Origin: Maribacter polysiphoniae
Lineage (GTDB): Bacteria; Bacteroidota; Bacteroidia; Flavobacteriales; Flavobacteriaceae
Assembly (NCBI RefSeq): GCF_003148665.1
Contig: NZ_QGGQ01000011.1
Coordinates: 111,342-175,341, forward strand
Direction of reading: 5' to 3'
DNA length: 64,000 nt
Position numbers and translations under genes: made by a program. Below, piece by piece: positions 52,312 through 62,391 of this stretch. Under the pieces are notes generated by a model that saw only the letters and a program-made list of their open reading frames with translations, had not been told where the DNA came from and did no database searches. Position 1 is the stretch's first letter, and each line of letters starts with the position of its first letter.

Positions 52312-53360
52312 TATTTCTTAAGTGATTTTAGTATAGATTTAATAGAAAGGGTTGCTAGACATACGTGCTCATCGGAAGCTCCGTAGTATAAGCTAATCTC
52401 GTCTCCATTTACAGAATGGCCATTCGTAAAAACGACATTGCCAAAAAACCCGGTTTTTTCATACTCGGCCAAAGGTTCCATTATGGGTTCCTCTGACCTC
52501 GCAATTACGATAGAGGGATCGTTTAAATCCAATAATAAAGCACCTAGACAATATCTATTTTCATCTGTTGCCCCATGATAAATTGCTAACCAGCCTTCTA
52601 CTGTTTTAATAGGTGAAGCTCCCGCCCCAAGCCTTTTCCCATCAAATTTAAAAGCCCTAGTTTTAGAAATACATTTGTGATTTCCCCAGTGGACGCCATC
52701 AGGTGATTCAGCAATCCAAATATAATTCCCGCCTAACTCCGGACTACTAGGTCTATGTAATGCATAAAACTTATCATTTATTTTTTCTTCAAAAATGGCG
52801 CAGTCTTTATTATGCGGACTAAAAATCATACCTTTCATTTCAAAATCCTTCCAATTCCTGGTAGTTCTCAATCCAACTCCGACCCCATTAGCCGATACCA
52901 TAGTATAAGTCAAGTAATAGATATCCTCTATTTTTGTAACCCTACAGTCCTCGATACCGTAACTTTCATATGCTCCTACACCAAAAAGTGCAGGATATTC
53001 CTCTGACTCCGAGAATATAATTCCATCGTCGCTAAAAAGAATTCTTAAATGGGAAATCGTCGTTAAGTAATCCACCCCATCATAATTAATGACTCTTGAG
53101 TCAGAGTTGTTTAATTTTGGATCATCCAGACTAAAATCCAAAATTTCGACCAGCCCATTATGATTATAAATTGGTATGGAAACAAATCCAGGTTTTTGCA
53201 CAGTACGTTCGGCAACCCTTATCAATAGTCCAATCCTACCATTAAATTCGAATGTCCCCGGATTGAGCAAACATTCAATAATCATATTCTCATTGCTAGG
53301 CTTTAAATCTTTAGGTGATAATAATGGGTTTCCAATATATCTTTTTGCTATATCTGTCAT
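52311..53360 (-). CDS. GH130 family glycoside phosphorylase (mannoside phosphorylase-like)
   Basis: 349 residues, the usual GH130 size, no signal peptide, so cytoplasmic. Five-bladed propeller motifs include NPLLSPKDLKPSN, the proposed catalytic Asp138 in YGIEDCRVTKI, KDCAIFEEKINDKFYALHRP and GAGASPIKTVEGWLAIYHGA. Near the end are LGALLLDLNDPSIVIARSEE and PLAEYEKTGFFGNVVFTNG. Members split beta-mannosides with phosphate to give mannose 1-phosphate; phosphate-binding Arg/His positions appear kept, but the exact substrate cannot be read. It follows SusD by 117 nt across a stem-loop and overlaps the MFS start. Confidence 0.92.
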   Translation of the reverse strand: MTDIAKRYIGNPLLSPKDLKPSNENMIIECLLNPGTFEFNGRIGLLIRVAERTVQKPGFVSIPIYNHNGLVEILDFSLDDPKLNNSDSRVINYDGVDYLTTISHLRILFSDDGIIFSESEEYPALFGVGAYESYGIEDCRVTKIEDIYYLTYTMVSANGVGVGLRTTRNWKDFEMKGMIFSPHNKDCAIFEEKINDKFYALHRPSSPELGGNYIWIAESPDGVHWGNHKCISKTRAFKFDGKRLGAGASPIKTVEGWLAIYHGATDENRYCLGALLLDLNDPSIVIARSEEPIMEPLAEYEKTGFFGNVVFTNGHSVNGDEISLYYGASDEHVCLATLSIKSILKSLKK

Positions 53361-53394
53361 TTTTTGTTGAATTTAGAGATGGGTGACTTTTTTA

Positions 53395-53433
53395 AAAGAG
53401 AAGTAGGATATAAAATACATACTACTTCTCTTT
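53395..53433 (-). terminator. intercistronic stem-loop between susD and the GH130 gene
   Basis: A perfect 12-bp inverted repeat (AAAGAGAAGTAG / CTACTTCTCTTT) with a 15-nt loop, followed on the minus strand by TTAAAAAAG. The T-run is short, so it may be a partial terminator or an mRNA-stabilising hairpin that sets susCD expression above the downstream genes. Confidence 0.55.
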
Positions 53434-53477
53434 AAAAACTAAACAAACAACTCTGTTATTTAAGTAATCCGATTTAT

Positions 53478-54959
53478 TTAATACCCTGGGTTCTGGGTAA
53501 TTGTTCCTCCGGACTTATCAATATCTCTCTGGGGAATAGGAAATAGGTAGTTATGATCTTGAAAATTCCTCCCCAAATTGGACAGTACCTCTTTTGCCTT
53601 GCCCCACCTTTTCAAGTCGTTAAACCTATGGGATTCAAAACCTAGTTCTACCCTTCTTTCTAACATTATCCAATTCCTGATTTCATCCACATCATTAGAA
53701 ACAGGTCTGTCCTCCAATGTTCCAGAAGGGACAATTGAACCATCTGCAGTAGTACTGGTTCTTGCCCTAGCCCTAATTTGATTAACAATCTCCATAGCCC
53801 CGTTATAGTCACCTGTTTCATTTAGCGCTTCTGATTTCCAAAGCAATACATCAGCATACCTGATAAAAATCCTGTTTCCATCATCAACCATATCAGTAGT
53901 AGAGCCTATAATCTTGAAGGAACGCTTATCGTCAGGATTCGCAGTAGTGGTATAAAGCAATCGTGGATCATTAGGTTCGAAGGAAGCTATAAAGTCATCC
54001 GTTGGTGCAAAAAATCCCCATCCGATTAAATATCTAAGTCCATTATCATTGGTAGGGATCTCATTGGAACGATGGTCATAAGCAAAAATCACTTCATCAT
54101 CGGTAAACTCAAGGTTTACATCAAAGCTATCAAAATACTCCGTATTAAGGCTATAATTTCCAAGGGCATCCAATTCAGAGACCAGACTCAATACCGTTTG
54201 CCATTCTTCAGCAAAAAGAGCAACTTTTGCTTGTAATGCTATAATAGCTCCCTTTGAAGCCCTCCAAGGTTCCTCCGCATCAGGATATTTGTCATTTACC
54301 GCTATGGTCTTTGCGTCAGTCAAATCCTGATTTATCTGAGTCATGATATCATCTGAAGACGCTCTTACCGATAGCGAGAAAGCTTCCTCAAAAGACTCTG
54401 GAGAACTAAGTACGAGTGGCACATCACCAAAATTATTTACCAGATCAAAGTAATAATATGCCCTTAAGAAATAGGCCTCTGACAATAATTGGTTTTTACG
54501 GGCCTCGTTCATTCCGGCCCCTTCAACGACTTCCGCATTAGTCAAAAGGCTAATTGCAATATTGGATCTGCTTATGCCTTCATAATCATACACCCATATT
54601 CCATTAAAGGCTTGGTTTTCAGAAGTGAAACTAAAATCGGACAATTCATCCATCCAGGCCTGATCACCGTCAGCACTCCATTTTTTATTCATATCATTTG
54701 ATGCAATGTCCTGTAATATAATGTCATTTCTGAAAACCGTCCCTTCGGTCCACTTCCATCCAGAAATAATTCCGTTCAGAGTACTTTTTAAAGGATCGTA
54801 GGCTGATTTTACAGAAGATTCCAGTGTAATTGAAGATGGGTCTGAATCAACTTGATCAATCGTTAAAAGTCCTATTGGGTCATTCTCAAGTTCATTCTCA
54901 CAGCCAATCAAGGCTGTAAAGAAGAGTATCAAAACAATACTTTTAAATATATTTTTCAT
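53478..54959 (-). CDS. SusD/RagB-family outer-membrane glycan-binding lipoprotein
   Basis: 493 residues from the ATG at 54959; the frame opens with a TTG six codons upstream. Lipoprotein signal with lipobox (LILFFTALIGC). SusD features: N-terminal GLLTIDQVDSDPSSITLESS, TPR-like helices with EAYFLRAYYYFDLVNNFGDV, and the C-terminal NLGRNFQDHNYLFPIPQRDI then ITQNPGY, the conserved family end. It forms the lid of the SusC pore and binds the oligosaccharide on the cell surface. It follows SusC by 20 nt. Confidence 0.95.
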   Translation of the reverse strand: MKNIFKSIVLILFFTALIGCENELENDPIGLLTIDQVDSDPSSITLESSVKSAYDPLKSTLNGIISGWKWTEGTVFRNDIILQDIASNDMNKKWSADGDQAWMDELSDFSFTSENQAFNGIWVYDYEGISRSNIAISLLTNAEVVEGAGMNEARKNQLLSEAYFLRAYYYFDLVNNFGDVPLVLSSPESFEEAFSLSVRASSDDIMTQINQDLTDAKTIAVNDKYPDAEEPWRASKGAIIALQAKVALFAEEWQTVLSLVSELDALGNYSLNTEYFDSFDVNLEFTDDEVIFAYDHRSNEIPTNDNGLRYLIGWGFFAPTDDFIASFEPNDPRLLYTTTANPDDKRSFKIIGSTTDMVDDGNRIFIRYADVLLWKSEALNETGDYNGAMEIVNQIRARARTSTTADGSIVPSGTLEDRPVSNDVDEIRNWIMLERRVELGFESHRFNDLKRWGKAKEVLSNLGRNFQDHNYLFPIPQRDIDKSGGTITQNPGY

Positions 54960-54979
54960 AATAATTAAGAATTTCAAGA

Positions 54980-57900
54980 TTAGAATTTTAGATTAGCACC
55001 TATCAAAACCGACGTTGATGATGGATATGTACCTTGATCTTTCAAGTCCACCGTTTCTGGATCTAAACCTGTGTAGTCGGTTATAGTGAATAAATTTTGA
55101 CCGGAAATGTAAATACGAACGTCTTTAAGCCCTTTTAGCGCTCCAATGGTATAGCCAATTTCCATGTTCTTTAGACGTAGGTATGAGGCATCCTCTACGA
55201 ATATGCTCGATATCTTGCTGCTTCCGTTATCCTCAAATGTCACCCTTGGCCTGGAATTAGAGCTTCCTTCACCGTCCCATGCGCCCAAAATGGCCGTAGA
55301 ATAATTGAATGGCCTTGTGTCATAATCAACAATCTGCTTTCCATCATTATATCTATCTATTCCCTGTACTCCTTGAAAAAGAAACGAAAAATCAAACCCT
55401 TTGTACGAAGATGAAAAAGCGAGCCCGTAAGTCAGGTCCGGTATTGGGGATCCTATAAATTCCCGGTCATCCGAGTTGATTACCCCATCTTTGTTCAAAT
55501 CCTTGAATTTAATATCCCCAGGTTTGTCCGTGGCTCCTATAGTACCGCTTAGGTGACTATCTATCTCGGCCTGGTTTTGATAAATACCAATCATTCTATA
55601 ACCAAAATAAGCATCCAATGGTTGACCCACTTGTGACCTGCTAACATCTCCTGAAATATATGGCAAGTTTGGATGAAGTTTTTCCACATTATTGGACAAG
55701 GTGGCCAAATTTGCGTTTATGCTGTATTTGAACTCATTGTCCGAATTTTTGTAATTCACGGAAAATTCAAAACCACGGTTCCTTACTTCACCTGCATTCA
55801 ATATTGTAGATTCTACATCCCCAACCACTGAAGGCAAACTAATCGGTAATAATATATCTGTAGTACTTTTATTGAAATATTCAGCGGACATGGCTAATTT
55901 ATTATTGAACAGGCTTAAATCGACCCCAACATTTGATTGGGTGGATGTTTCCCATTTTAAATCTGGATTACCAAAACGGTCTACGGTAACAATACCGTCT
56001 GTTTGGCTTATCAAAGTCAGGTAGGTATAATTATCTATTTCTTGATTCCCTACTTGACCCCAACTGGCCCTTAGTTTTAAATCGGATAACCAATCAACAT
56101 CCTCTAGGAACTTTTCATTTGAAATTTTCCACCCAGCCGAAACCGAAGGAAAATAACCCCAACGCTGGTTTTCGGCAAATCTTGAAGATGCATCTGCCCT
56201 TAGATTCGCTGTTACCATATATTTTCTATCATAGGAATAGGATGCCGAGCCAAAATAAGAGAACAAAGCCCATTCAGATGCCGAACCCGAGTTCCAGAGA
56301 TCCAAATCACTTTCACCATAATCCAAGTATCGAAATTCATCATTGGTATAGGCAAAGCGTGCCCTACTTGCACCAATGGACGATTCATAATTGGTTATGT
56401 ACTCTGTACCCAATAATGCGGAAAAATCATGTTTTTCTGCAAATGTCCTTGTGTAATTTAGTGTATTGTTAAACGTAATCGTAAGGGCATCCCCTCTTTC
56501 CTCATTTAAACTACTTGGTCTATTTTGCCTGCCCAATCCCGCATCTACTTCACTTCCCGAACCATCATCATCTCCATAGTTTTGGTAAAATGCCTTATTG
56601 TGGTATGCTGCAAAATCAATTCCTACATTTGTTCTGAAAACCAGTTCTTTATTTTTCAAAAACGAATACTCGCCAAAGACATTTCCGAAAGCTCTATATG
56701 TTTTACGAACATCGTCGGTAAAGTACGCTTGTGCAATTGGATTTCCCACAACCTCATATAGCGATCTCATATTGGCCTGGTCATAACCGGTTTCTGTATA
56801 AAAAGGTAAATCGGTAAATGGATCTTCTTCTGAATACGTAGGATCATTCATATCCTTATAAACCGATGTTATAGGAGCCCTCAACAAAGCATACCGAATA
56901 AGACTCTCTCCTTTTGAGGCAACTTTGTCCTGTGCGGAGTAAGATAACTGTAGGTTGGTACCTAACTTTAGGCGATCCGTCAGGTTTGTATTAATATTGG
57001 TTCTATAGTTTATCTTTTTGTATTTATCATGGTCATAGACCACGGCACCGTCTTGGCCATAATATCCCAATGATATCAAAAATTGTGTTTTGTCACTACC
57101 TCCACTGGCCGTAAACTGCAAACTCTGTGATTTTCCATTTTCAAACAGCTCATCAAGCCAATCAGTGTCAGAAAAATCAGATCGTCCTCTATCTGCTGTA
57201 TAAGGATTTGTCCCTGTATATGTATTGTTCCATGCCTTTTCAAGCGTATTGATATATTGATCGGCATTCAACATATCTGGAAGGTTGGCAATTTTGCTAA
57301 ACCCCGTAAAAAAATTTAAATCAAAGTTCACTTTCCCTTTTGTGCCGTTCTTTGTTGTAATTAAAACAACCCCTCCAGAAGCCCTTGATCCGTATATTGC
57401 CGCTGCCGCCGCATCTTTTAAAACGGTCATTGCCTTAATGTCGTCTTGGTTCAAAAAACTTATATCCCGGGTGGGGATACCATCGATTACATATAATGGG
57501 TTATTGTCTCCAATGGTTCCTACACCACGAATTCGAATTTGTATTGCATCTCCTGGTGCACCAGTGCTAGAAGTCACCTGTACCCCAGCAATTTGTCCTT
57601 GCATGGCCTTAGCCACATTAGTTACCCTTGTTTTCTCCATATCGGACAAGTCTACTGTGGATACAGCTCCTGTTAAATTCGATTTTTTCCTTACCGAATA
57701 CCCCACAAGGACTACTTCATCAAGAGATTTTGCATCCACGGTCATTACAACATCAATATTGCCTTTTCCATTAACAGGAATCTCTATGGTGTCGTATCCT
57801 ATGTAACTAAAAACCAATATAGCATCCGAATCCACATGGTTAAAAGTGTAATTCCCGTCGAAATCAGTTGAAGTCCCGATAGAAGTCCCTTTTAATACAA

Positions 57901-58027
57901 CATTTACCCCCACTAAAGGGCCTTGATCGTCTTTTACCACACCTGTAACTGATTGGGCATAAAAAATACCCGTCCAGAACAAGGTAGCAATAAGAATCAG
58001 TTTTCTAAAAACACCTTTTTTCTTCAT
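54980..58027 (-). CDS. SusC/RagA-family TonB-dependent outer-membrane transporter
   Basis: 1015 residues. Signal peptide (MKKKGVFRKLILIATLFWTGIFYAQ), carboxypeptidase-regulatory-like domain (about 27-100; GVNVVLKGTSIGTSTDFDGN), a VVLVGYSVRKKSNLTGA segment at the SusC plug entry, plug domain with IRIRGVGTIGDNNPLYVIDG and KDAAAAAIYGSRASGGVVLI, then a 22-strand barrel ending ...TDYTGLDPETV and a terminal Phe (GANLKF). It imports an oligosaccharide using TonB energy. It is the first gene of the PUL operon. A 27-nt inverted repeat lies upstream, between it and the HTCS. Confidence 0.96.
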   Translation of the reverse strand: MKKKGVFRKLILIATLFWTGIFYAQSVTGVVKDDQGPLVGVNVVLKGTSIGTSTDFDGNYTFNHVDSDAILVFSYIGYDTIEIPVNGKGNIDVVMTVDAKSLDEVVLVGYSVRKKSNLTGAVSTVDLSDMEKTRVTNVAKAMQGQIAGVQVTSSTGAPGDAIQIRIRGVGTIGDNNPLYVIDGIPTRDISFLNQDDIKAMTVLKDAAAAAIYGSRASGGVVLITTKNGTKGKVNFDLNFFTGFSKIANLPDMLNADQYINTLEKAWNNTYTGTNPYTADRGRSDFSDTDWLDELFENGKSQSLQFTASGGSDKTQFLISLGYYGQDGAVVYDHDKYKKINYRTNINTNLTDRLKLGTNLQLSYSAQDKVASKGESLIRYALLRAPITSVYKDMNDPTYSEEDPFTDLPFYTETGYDQANMRSLYEVVGNPIAQAYFTDDVRKTYRAFGNVFGEYSFLKNKELVFRTNVGIDFAAYHNKAFYQNYGDDDGSGSEVDAGLGRQNRPSSLNEERGDALTITFNNTLNYTRTFAEKHDFSALLGTEYITNYESSIGASRARFAYTNDEFRYLDYGESDLDLWNSGSASEWALFSYFGSASYSYDRKYMVTANLRADASSRFAENQRWGYFPSVSAGWKISNEKFLEDVDWLSDLKLRASWGQVGNQEIDNYTYLTLISQTDGIVTVDRFGNPDLKWETSTQSNVGVDLSLFNNKLAMSAEYFNKSTTDILLPISLPSVVGDVESTILNAGEVRNRGFEFSVNYKNSDNEFKYSINANLATLSNNVEKLHPNLPYISGDVSRSQVGQPLDAYFGYRMIGIYQNQAEIDSHLSGTIGATDKPGDIKFKDLNKDGVINSDDREFIGSPIPDLTYGLAFSSSYKGFDFSFLFQGVQGIDRYNDGKQIVDYDTRPFNYSTAILGAWDGEGSSNSRPRVTFEDNGSSKISSIFVEDASYLRLKNMEIGYTIGALKGLKDVRIYISGQNLFTITDYTGLDPETVDLKDQGTYPSSTSVLIGANLKF

Positions 58028-58105
58028 AATACTTAAGTAGATTTAGTTAGTTTATTTTTTCTGTTCAAATAGTATGGTAAACTTAATTTTACGCACGTAT
58101 AAACA

Positions 58106-58132
58106 TGTACACTATTTTTTCAAAAGTGTACA
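58106..58132. promoter_or_regulatory. inverted repeat upstream of susC, candidate HTCS binding site
   Basis: TGTACACT, 11 nt, AGTGTACA: perfect 8-bp arms, centred about 92 nt upstream of the SusC start codon and 40 nt beyond the HTCS stop. Position and symmetry fit a binding site for the AraC-type domain of the neighbouring HTCS. The gap of 143 nt must hold the susC promoter. Confidence 0.6.
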
Positions 58133-58170
58133 TTAAACCACAACAATCTGTTTTACAGGTTGTTAAATCT

Positions 58171-61100
58171 CTAATTAAGTTTTGGACTATATTTAATTTG
58201 GTAATTTTTAGGAGTAATATTGTACATCTTATTGAACTCCCTATAGAAGTACGATCGGTTATTAAAGCCGGATTGATAACAAACTTCAGAAACGGTCAAG
58301 GTATTTTTCTTCAATAAATCCGCTGCATGTTTTAGTCTTGTGGTCCGTATCAAATCCCCTTGCGACAAACCCGTAATTTTCTTTATTTTTCTGTACAATT
58401 GTGAACTGCTTATGCCCAATTCTTTCTCAATCAACTTTGATTGTAGGTTATCGTTATCGATATTGTCACGGATTATGTCGATTACCTTGTTTATAAAATC
58501 CTTGTCCTCATTCCCAATAGGAAGATCGTATAGGTTATCCCCATACACATCCTTGTTAAAATGTTTGAACATTAATTCCCTTTCTTCAAGAAGTTTTTCA
58601 ATCCTGACCATTAAATGATCTGGATGAAACGGTTTTGGTATAAATGAATTCGCCCCACTTTCCAACCCTTTGATTCTACTCGTTACAGAGCTACTTGCCG
58701 TAAGCATTATAAAAGGAATATGGCAGGTCTTGGTCTCTCTCTTTATTTTTTTGCAAAGTTCGATTCCGTCCATCACTGGCATCACGACATCACTTACTAT
58801 AATATCCGGAAGCTGGTTCTCAGCAATCTCAAAAGCTTCCTGCCCGTTGTATGCGGTAAGCACCGTATACTTATCTGCCAATAACTCTTTTAGCAATCCA
58901 TGCATTTCCCCATGATCTTCGACTACCAGTACTTTTTTTCGTTTGCTTAAAATAGATTCCAACGCAGATACCTTATTTAAGGAATTATCCTTTTCGGTAG
59001 GGAGGGCTTCCAATACATTTTGAAGATAATGGGATATAAAAACCTCTCCTTCATCTGAGTCCATTTCATTTTCTCTAAACATTTCCCTGCTACACGGTAA
59101 AGAAACGGTAAAGGTTGTTTGTCTATTCTCTTTGCTAAAAACCTGTATCGTGCCTCTCATTACCTGAACCAGTCTATAGATATATGCAAGTCCAATCCCA
59201 GTTCTGAACAACTCATGCTCCGAGCTTTTCATGATATCTGTCGATGAAAATCGATTGAAGAGTGAATCCAACTTATTTTTAGGGATTCCTTTTCCTGAAT
59301 TCATTACCTTAATCTTCAATTCCTTTGAGTTATTAGTTGCCCCCTCAATGGTAAATATTAATTGGATTTTCCCTTTCTCAGGAGTATACTTAAAGGCATT
59401 TGACAATAGGTTGAACACTATTTTCTCAATTTTATCCTTATCAAACCAACCTATTATTTCTGATGGTATCGTAACCACAAAATCGATTTTCTTCTTTAGT
59501 GCCCATTCATCGAACAATTCTGCAATTTGTTCAAGTACGTCAACTAGGTCAAAGCGTTTGACGGTAACATCCAAATAGTCCTCTTCCGCTTTTCTAAACT
59601 CTAAAAGCTGTTGGGTCAAAAAAAGTAATCTAGAGGAATTGCTCTGGATCATTTTGATAAATCGTTGATTTTTAGTACTTATTTCAAAGGATTCCGACAG
59701 CTTTTGAACAGGACCAATAATCAACGTTAGCGGGGTTTGGAATTCATGGGCAATATTGGTAAAAAAAGTAATGCGTTTTTGATGAATTTCCTCTTCCCTT
59801 TTTTGGAATAGAATATTCTGTCTCAATTTATTGCGTTTGTTGAAATAACTCCATATAAACACTAAAAAAAGAACTGAAAGAATGACATACAACAGAATAG
59901 CAAGGTCTGAACGCCAGAATATAGGCTTTATTTCAATATCAATGGCCTGTATAGGATCACTCCATATTCCATCGCTATTGGTCCACTTTAACCACAGCGA
60001 ATAATTTTTCGGCGGTACATTAGTAAAAGAAATATTCCTTCGGTTACCAATGTTTACCCATTCGCGGTCAAATCCACTTAATTGATATGCGTACTGGCAT
60101 TTTTCGCTATTGATATAAGTGAGGACCGCCAATTCAACATCGAAGTAGTTTTGATCATGATCTAAAACAATCGATGGGATACTATTGGATTCCGAAGAAA
60201 CAACCAGGCTTTGATAATAAGGGATTTCTTTATTCTGACCGCTAATATCATCAATTAGAATATCTGGAACATATGTCGATTCTTTTATTTTCCAAGGCAA
60301 AAAAAAGTTAAACCCTTTAATACCCCCCATGAAAATAAAATCCGATGCTAAACTCTTATAAAAGGCCCCATCAGCAAATTCATTGTTTTGTAAACCATCA
60401 TTTTTTATAAAGTTGATGAATTTGGATTCATCCAATATAAATTTTGACAAGCCAAAATTTGTGCTAATCCATAAGTTATTATCTATATCCGGAACAATTC
60501 CGTGAATTGTATTATTGGGAAGTCCTTCCTTTACGGTAAATCTTTTGAAAACCGCTTCACCGTTATCTTTGAATTCTTCCAAAAGATTCAATCCAAAACT
60601 CGTACCTACCCAAAGCCTATTCATGGAATCTGTGGACAGGCATAAAATATCATTACTGGATATACTTTCCGAATCGCTTTTTTTATTTACAAATACCTTG
60701 ACAAGGCCGGACTTTTTATTTAATATATTTAGACCTCCTAGTCGGGTCCCTATCCAAAGCTCATCCTCATTTTTAGGAATAATAGAAAACACAACATTAC
60801 TACTCAATGATTTTCCCTCGACATTGTCGGCTGTGTACTTTTTAAATTCGATTACCCTTAGTTCCTCACCGGACCGCTCTATTTTGAGGCGAATCATACC
60901 AAAGCCATTTGTGCCAATCCATAAGTAACCTTTTTTATCTTGATAAATGGTATATGTAGACTTAAAGTATTCGCACTCAGTGCTACCTAAAATTTTCGCC
61001 CAGCTGACCAGTTTTGACTTCTTTAAATCAAAAACATCGATTCCGTTACCGTCAGTCCCTATAAACATTAGACTGTCCCGTCCACTGTGTAACGCGAAAA

Positions 61101-62391
61101 CGGCATTATTTATATTGCTATTGCTTTCATTGAAATTAGTATATTTTAATGAGCTATTATTATTCTCGTAAAAATCAGCCGGAAATCGGAACAACCCTTT
61201 TCCTTTGGTTCCCACCCAAAAAGAATTCCCCTTTATTTCAGTAAATGCCCTCACAATACCTTCACTAAACTCGGACACCTGATTTTTTGATATTAGATTA
61301 AATGATTTTTGTAATGGATATAATTTAAAAATCCCATCTCCATCGGTACCTATCCATAATACATTTTCACTACCGTGTAGTATCGTTGTAACCTTTTTAC
61401 CTTTGAGAAATTTAATCCATGACTTTTTTACATGATTCCCAAGACTATCAACAATTATAAACTCCGATGTATTGGATAGCATAAGCCCATCAGGAGTAAC
61501 TCCGATTATATTTTGAACACCCTCTTGAATAATCCCTAAAGAATCCCTATCCGTCAAGGAATGGACTTTTGCAGTACCCTTTTTTGAAATAACACATATC
61601 TTTTGATTTTGAAGTATTTCAAAATCACGAACATTATCAGAAATCAACTCACTTTGAGAAATATATTTTTCTCCATTATTTCTGGTTTTTATTTCTAATA
61701 GGTGTAGTTGATTATTTTCAAACAATACAAGTAAATCTCCTGAAGTATTGATTATCATTTTTTTTACGGCTTCCTCAGGTAAGTGCTCGAATTCCATTTG
61801 TTGAAAACCATTATTTAGATAATAGCCAATTCCCCAATCCTTAACTGCACAAAACACTGTTTTTGAAGCATCAAGAGCCATGTTAAATTCAGATTCGGAT
61901 AAAGGCTGATTCTTTTTATTTGAAAAGAAATAGCGCTGGAATGTATTTGTTTTTTTATTGTATTTGTTTATTCCATGCATCGTCAATACCCAAATATGAC
62001 CGGTATTATCTTCGTCGATTTTAAGAATTACCTGATTGCTTAAGCTGTTATCATTATTGATATCCGGACGGAATATTTTAAATTTACTTCCGTCATAACG
62101 ATTTAAACCATCCCAAGTTCCTATCCATAATATATTATCCGAATCCTGAAAAATGGCATTGACGGAACTATTTGAAAGTCCCATCGTATTGTCTAATTGT
62201 GTAAAGGAATATTTTAAATCCAATGTCCCGGCTGAATCCGTAACATTGCCCAAACCGGTACTGGGATTTCCTGATCCAGGTTCTTCTGGAACTTGCGTAA
62301 TTGTATTCTTATCAGCATTCGTTTCATACTTCCTATTACAAGAAATGATTCCAAATAAGATCAGCCCTATAAGTAGTGTTTTTTTTATCAA
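58171..62391 (-). CDS. hybrid two-component system regulator (HTCS) of the PUL
   Basis: 1406 residues with a TTG start at 62391; it is the only start that keeps the export signal. The signal ends in a lipobox-like IISC (MIKKTLLIGLILFGIISC). Periplasmic Reg_prop propellers (IWIGTWDGLNRYDGSKF-like repeats; here LWIGTWDGLNRYDG) are followed by a Y_Y_Y domain and a membrane span near 829-850 (LLYVILSVLFLVFIWSYF). The kinase has His about 882 in NIAHEFQTPLTLI and NLLSNAFKYTPEKG. The receiver has Asp about 1200 in IIVSDVVMPVMDG and Lys in FIPKPFH. The C-terminal AraC domain is ISSSQLYRKIKKITGLS to FNNRSYFYREFNKMY. It senses a glycan breakdown product and activates the adjacent susCD operon, 143 nt downstream. 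Confidence 0.94.
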   Translation of the reverse strand: MIKKTLLIGLILFGIISCNRKYETNADKNTITQVPEEPGSGNPSTGLGNVTDSAGTLDLKYSFTQLDNTMGLSNSSVNAIFQDSDNILWIGTWDGLNRYDGSKFKIFRPDINNDNSLSNQVILKIDEDNTGHIWVLTMHGINKYNKKTNTFQRYFFSNKKNQPLSESEFNMALDASKTVFCAVKDWGIGYYLNNGFQQMEFEHLPEEAVKKMIINTSGDLLVLFENNQLHLLEIKTRNNGEKYISQSELISDNVRDFEILQNQKICVISKKGTAKVHSLTDRDSLGIIQEGVQNIIGVTPDGLMLSNTSEFIIVDSLGNHVKKSWIKFLKGKKVTTILHGSENVLWIGTDGDGIFKLYPLQKSFNLISKNQVSEFSEGIVRAFTEIKGNSFWVGTKGKGLFRFPADFYENNNSSLKYTNFNESNSNINNAVFALHSGRDSLMFIGTDGNGIDVFDLKKSKLVSWAKILGSTECEYFKSTYTIYQDKKGYLWIGTNGFGMIRLKIERSGEELRVIEFKKYTADNVEGKSLSSNVVFSIIPKNEDELWIGTRLGGLNILNKKSGLVKVFVNKKSDSESISSNDILCLSTDSMNRLWVGTSFGLNLLEEFKDNGEAVFKRFTVKEGLPNNTIHGIVPDIDNNLWISTNFGLSKFILDESKFINFIKNDGLQNNEFADGAFYKSLASDFIFMGGIKGFNFFLPWKIKESTYVPDILIDDISGQNKEIPYYQSLVVSSESNSIPSIVLDHDQNYFDVELAVLTYINSEKCQYAYQLSGFDREWVNIGNRRNISFTNVPPKNYSLWLKWTNSDGIWSDPIQAIDIEIKPIFWRSDLAILLYVILSVLFLVFIWSYFNKRNKLRQNILFQKREEEIHQKRITFFTNIAHEFQTPLTLIIGPVQKLSESFEISTKNQRFIKMIQSNSSRLLFLTQQLLEFRKAEEDYLDVTVKRFDLVDVLEQIAELFDEWALKKKIDFVVTIPSEIIGWFDKDKIEKIVFNLLSNAFKYTPEKGKIQLIFTIEGATNNSKELKIKVMNSGKGIPKNKLDSLFNRFSSTDIMKSSEHELFRTGIGLAYIYRLVQVMRGTIQVFSKENRQTTFTVSLPCSREMFRENEMDSDEGEVFISHYLQNVLEALPTEKDNSLNKVSALESILSKRKKVLVVEDHGEMHGLLKELLADKYTVLTAYNGQEAFEIAENQLPDIIVSDVVMPVMDGIELCKKIKRETKTCHIPFIMLTASSSVTSRIKGLESGANSFIPKPFHPDHLMVRIEKLLEERELMFKHFNKDVYGDNLYDLPIGNEDKDFINKVIDIIRDNIDNDNLQSKLIEKELGISSSQLYRKIKKITGLSQGDLIRTTRLKHAADLLKKNTLTVSEVCYQSGFNNRSYFYREFNKMYNITPKNYQIKYSPKLN

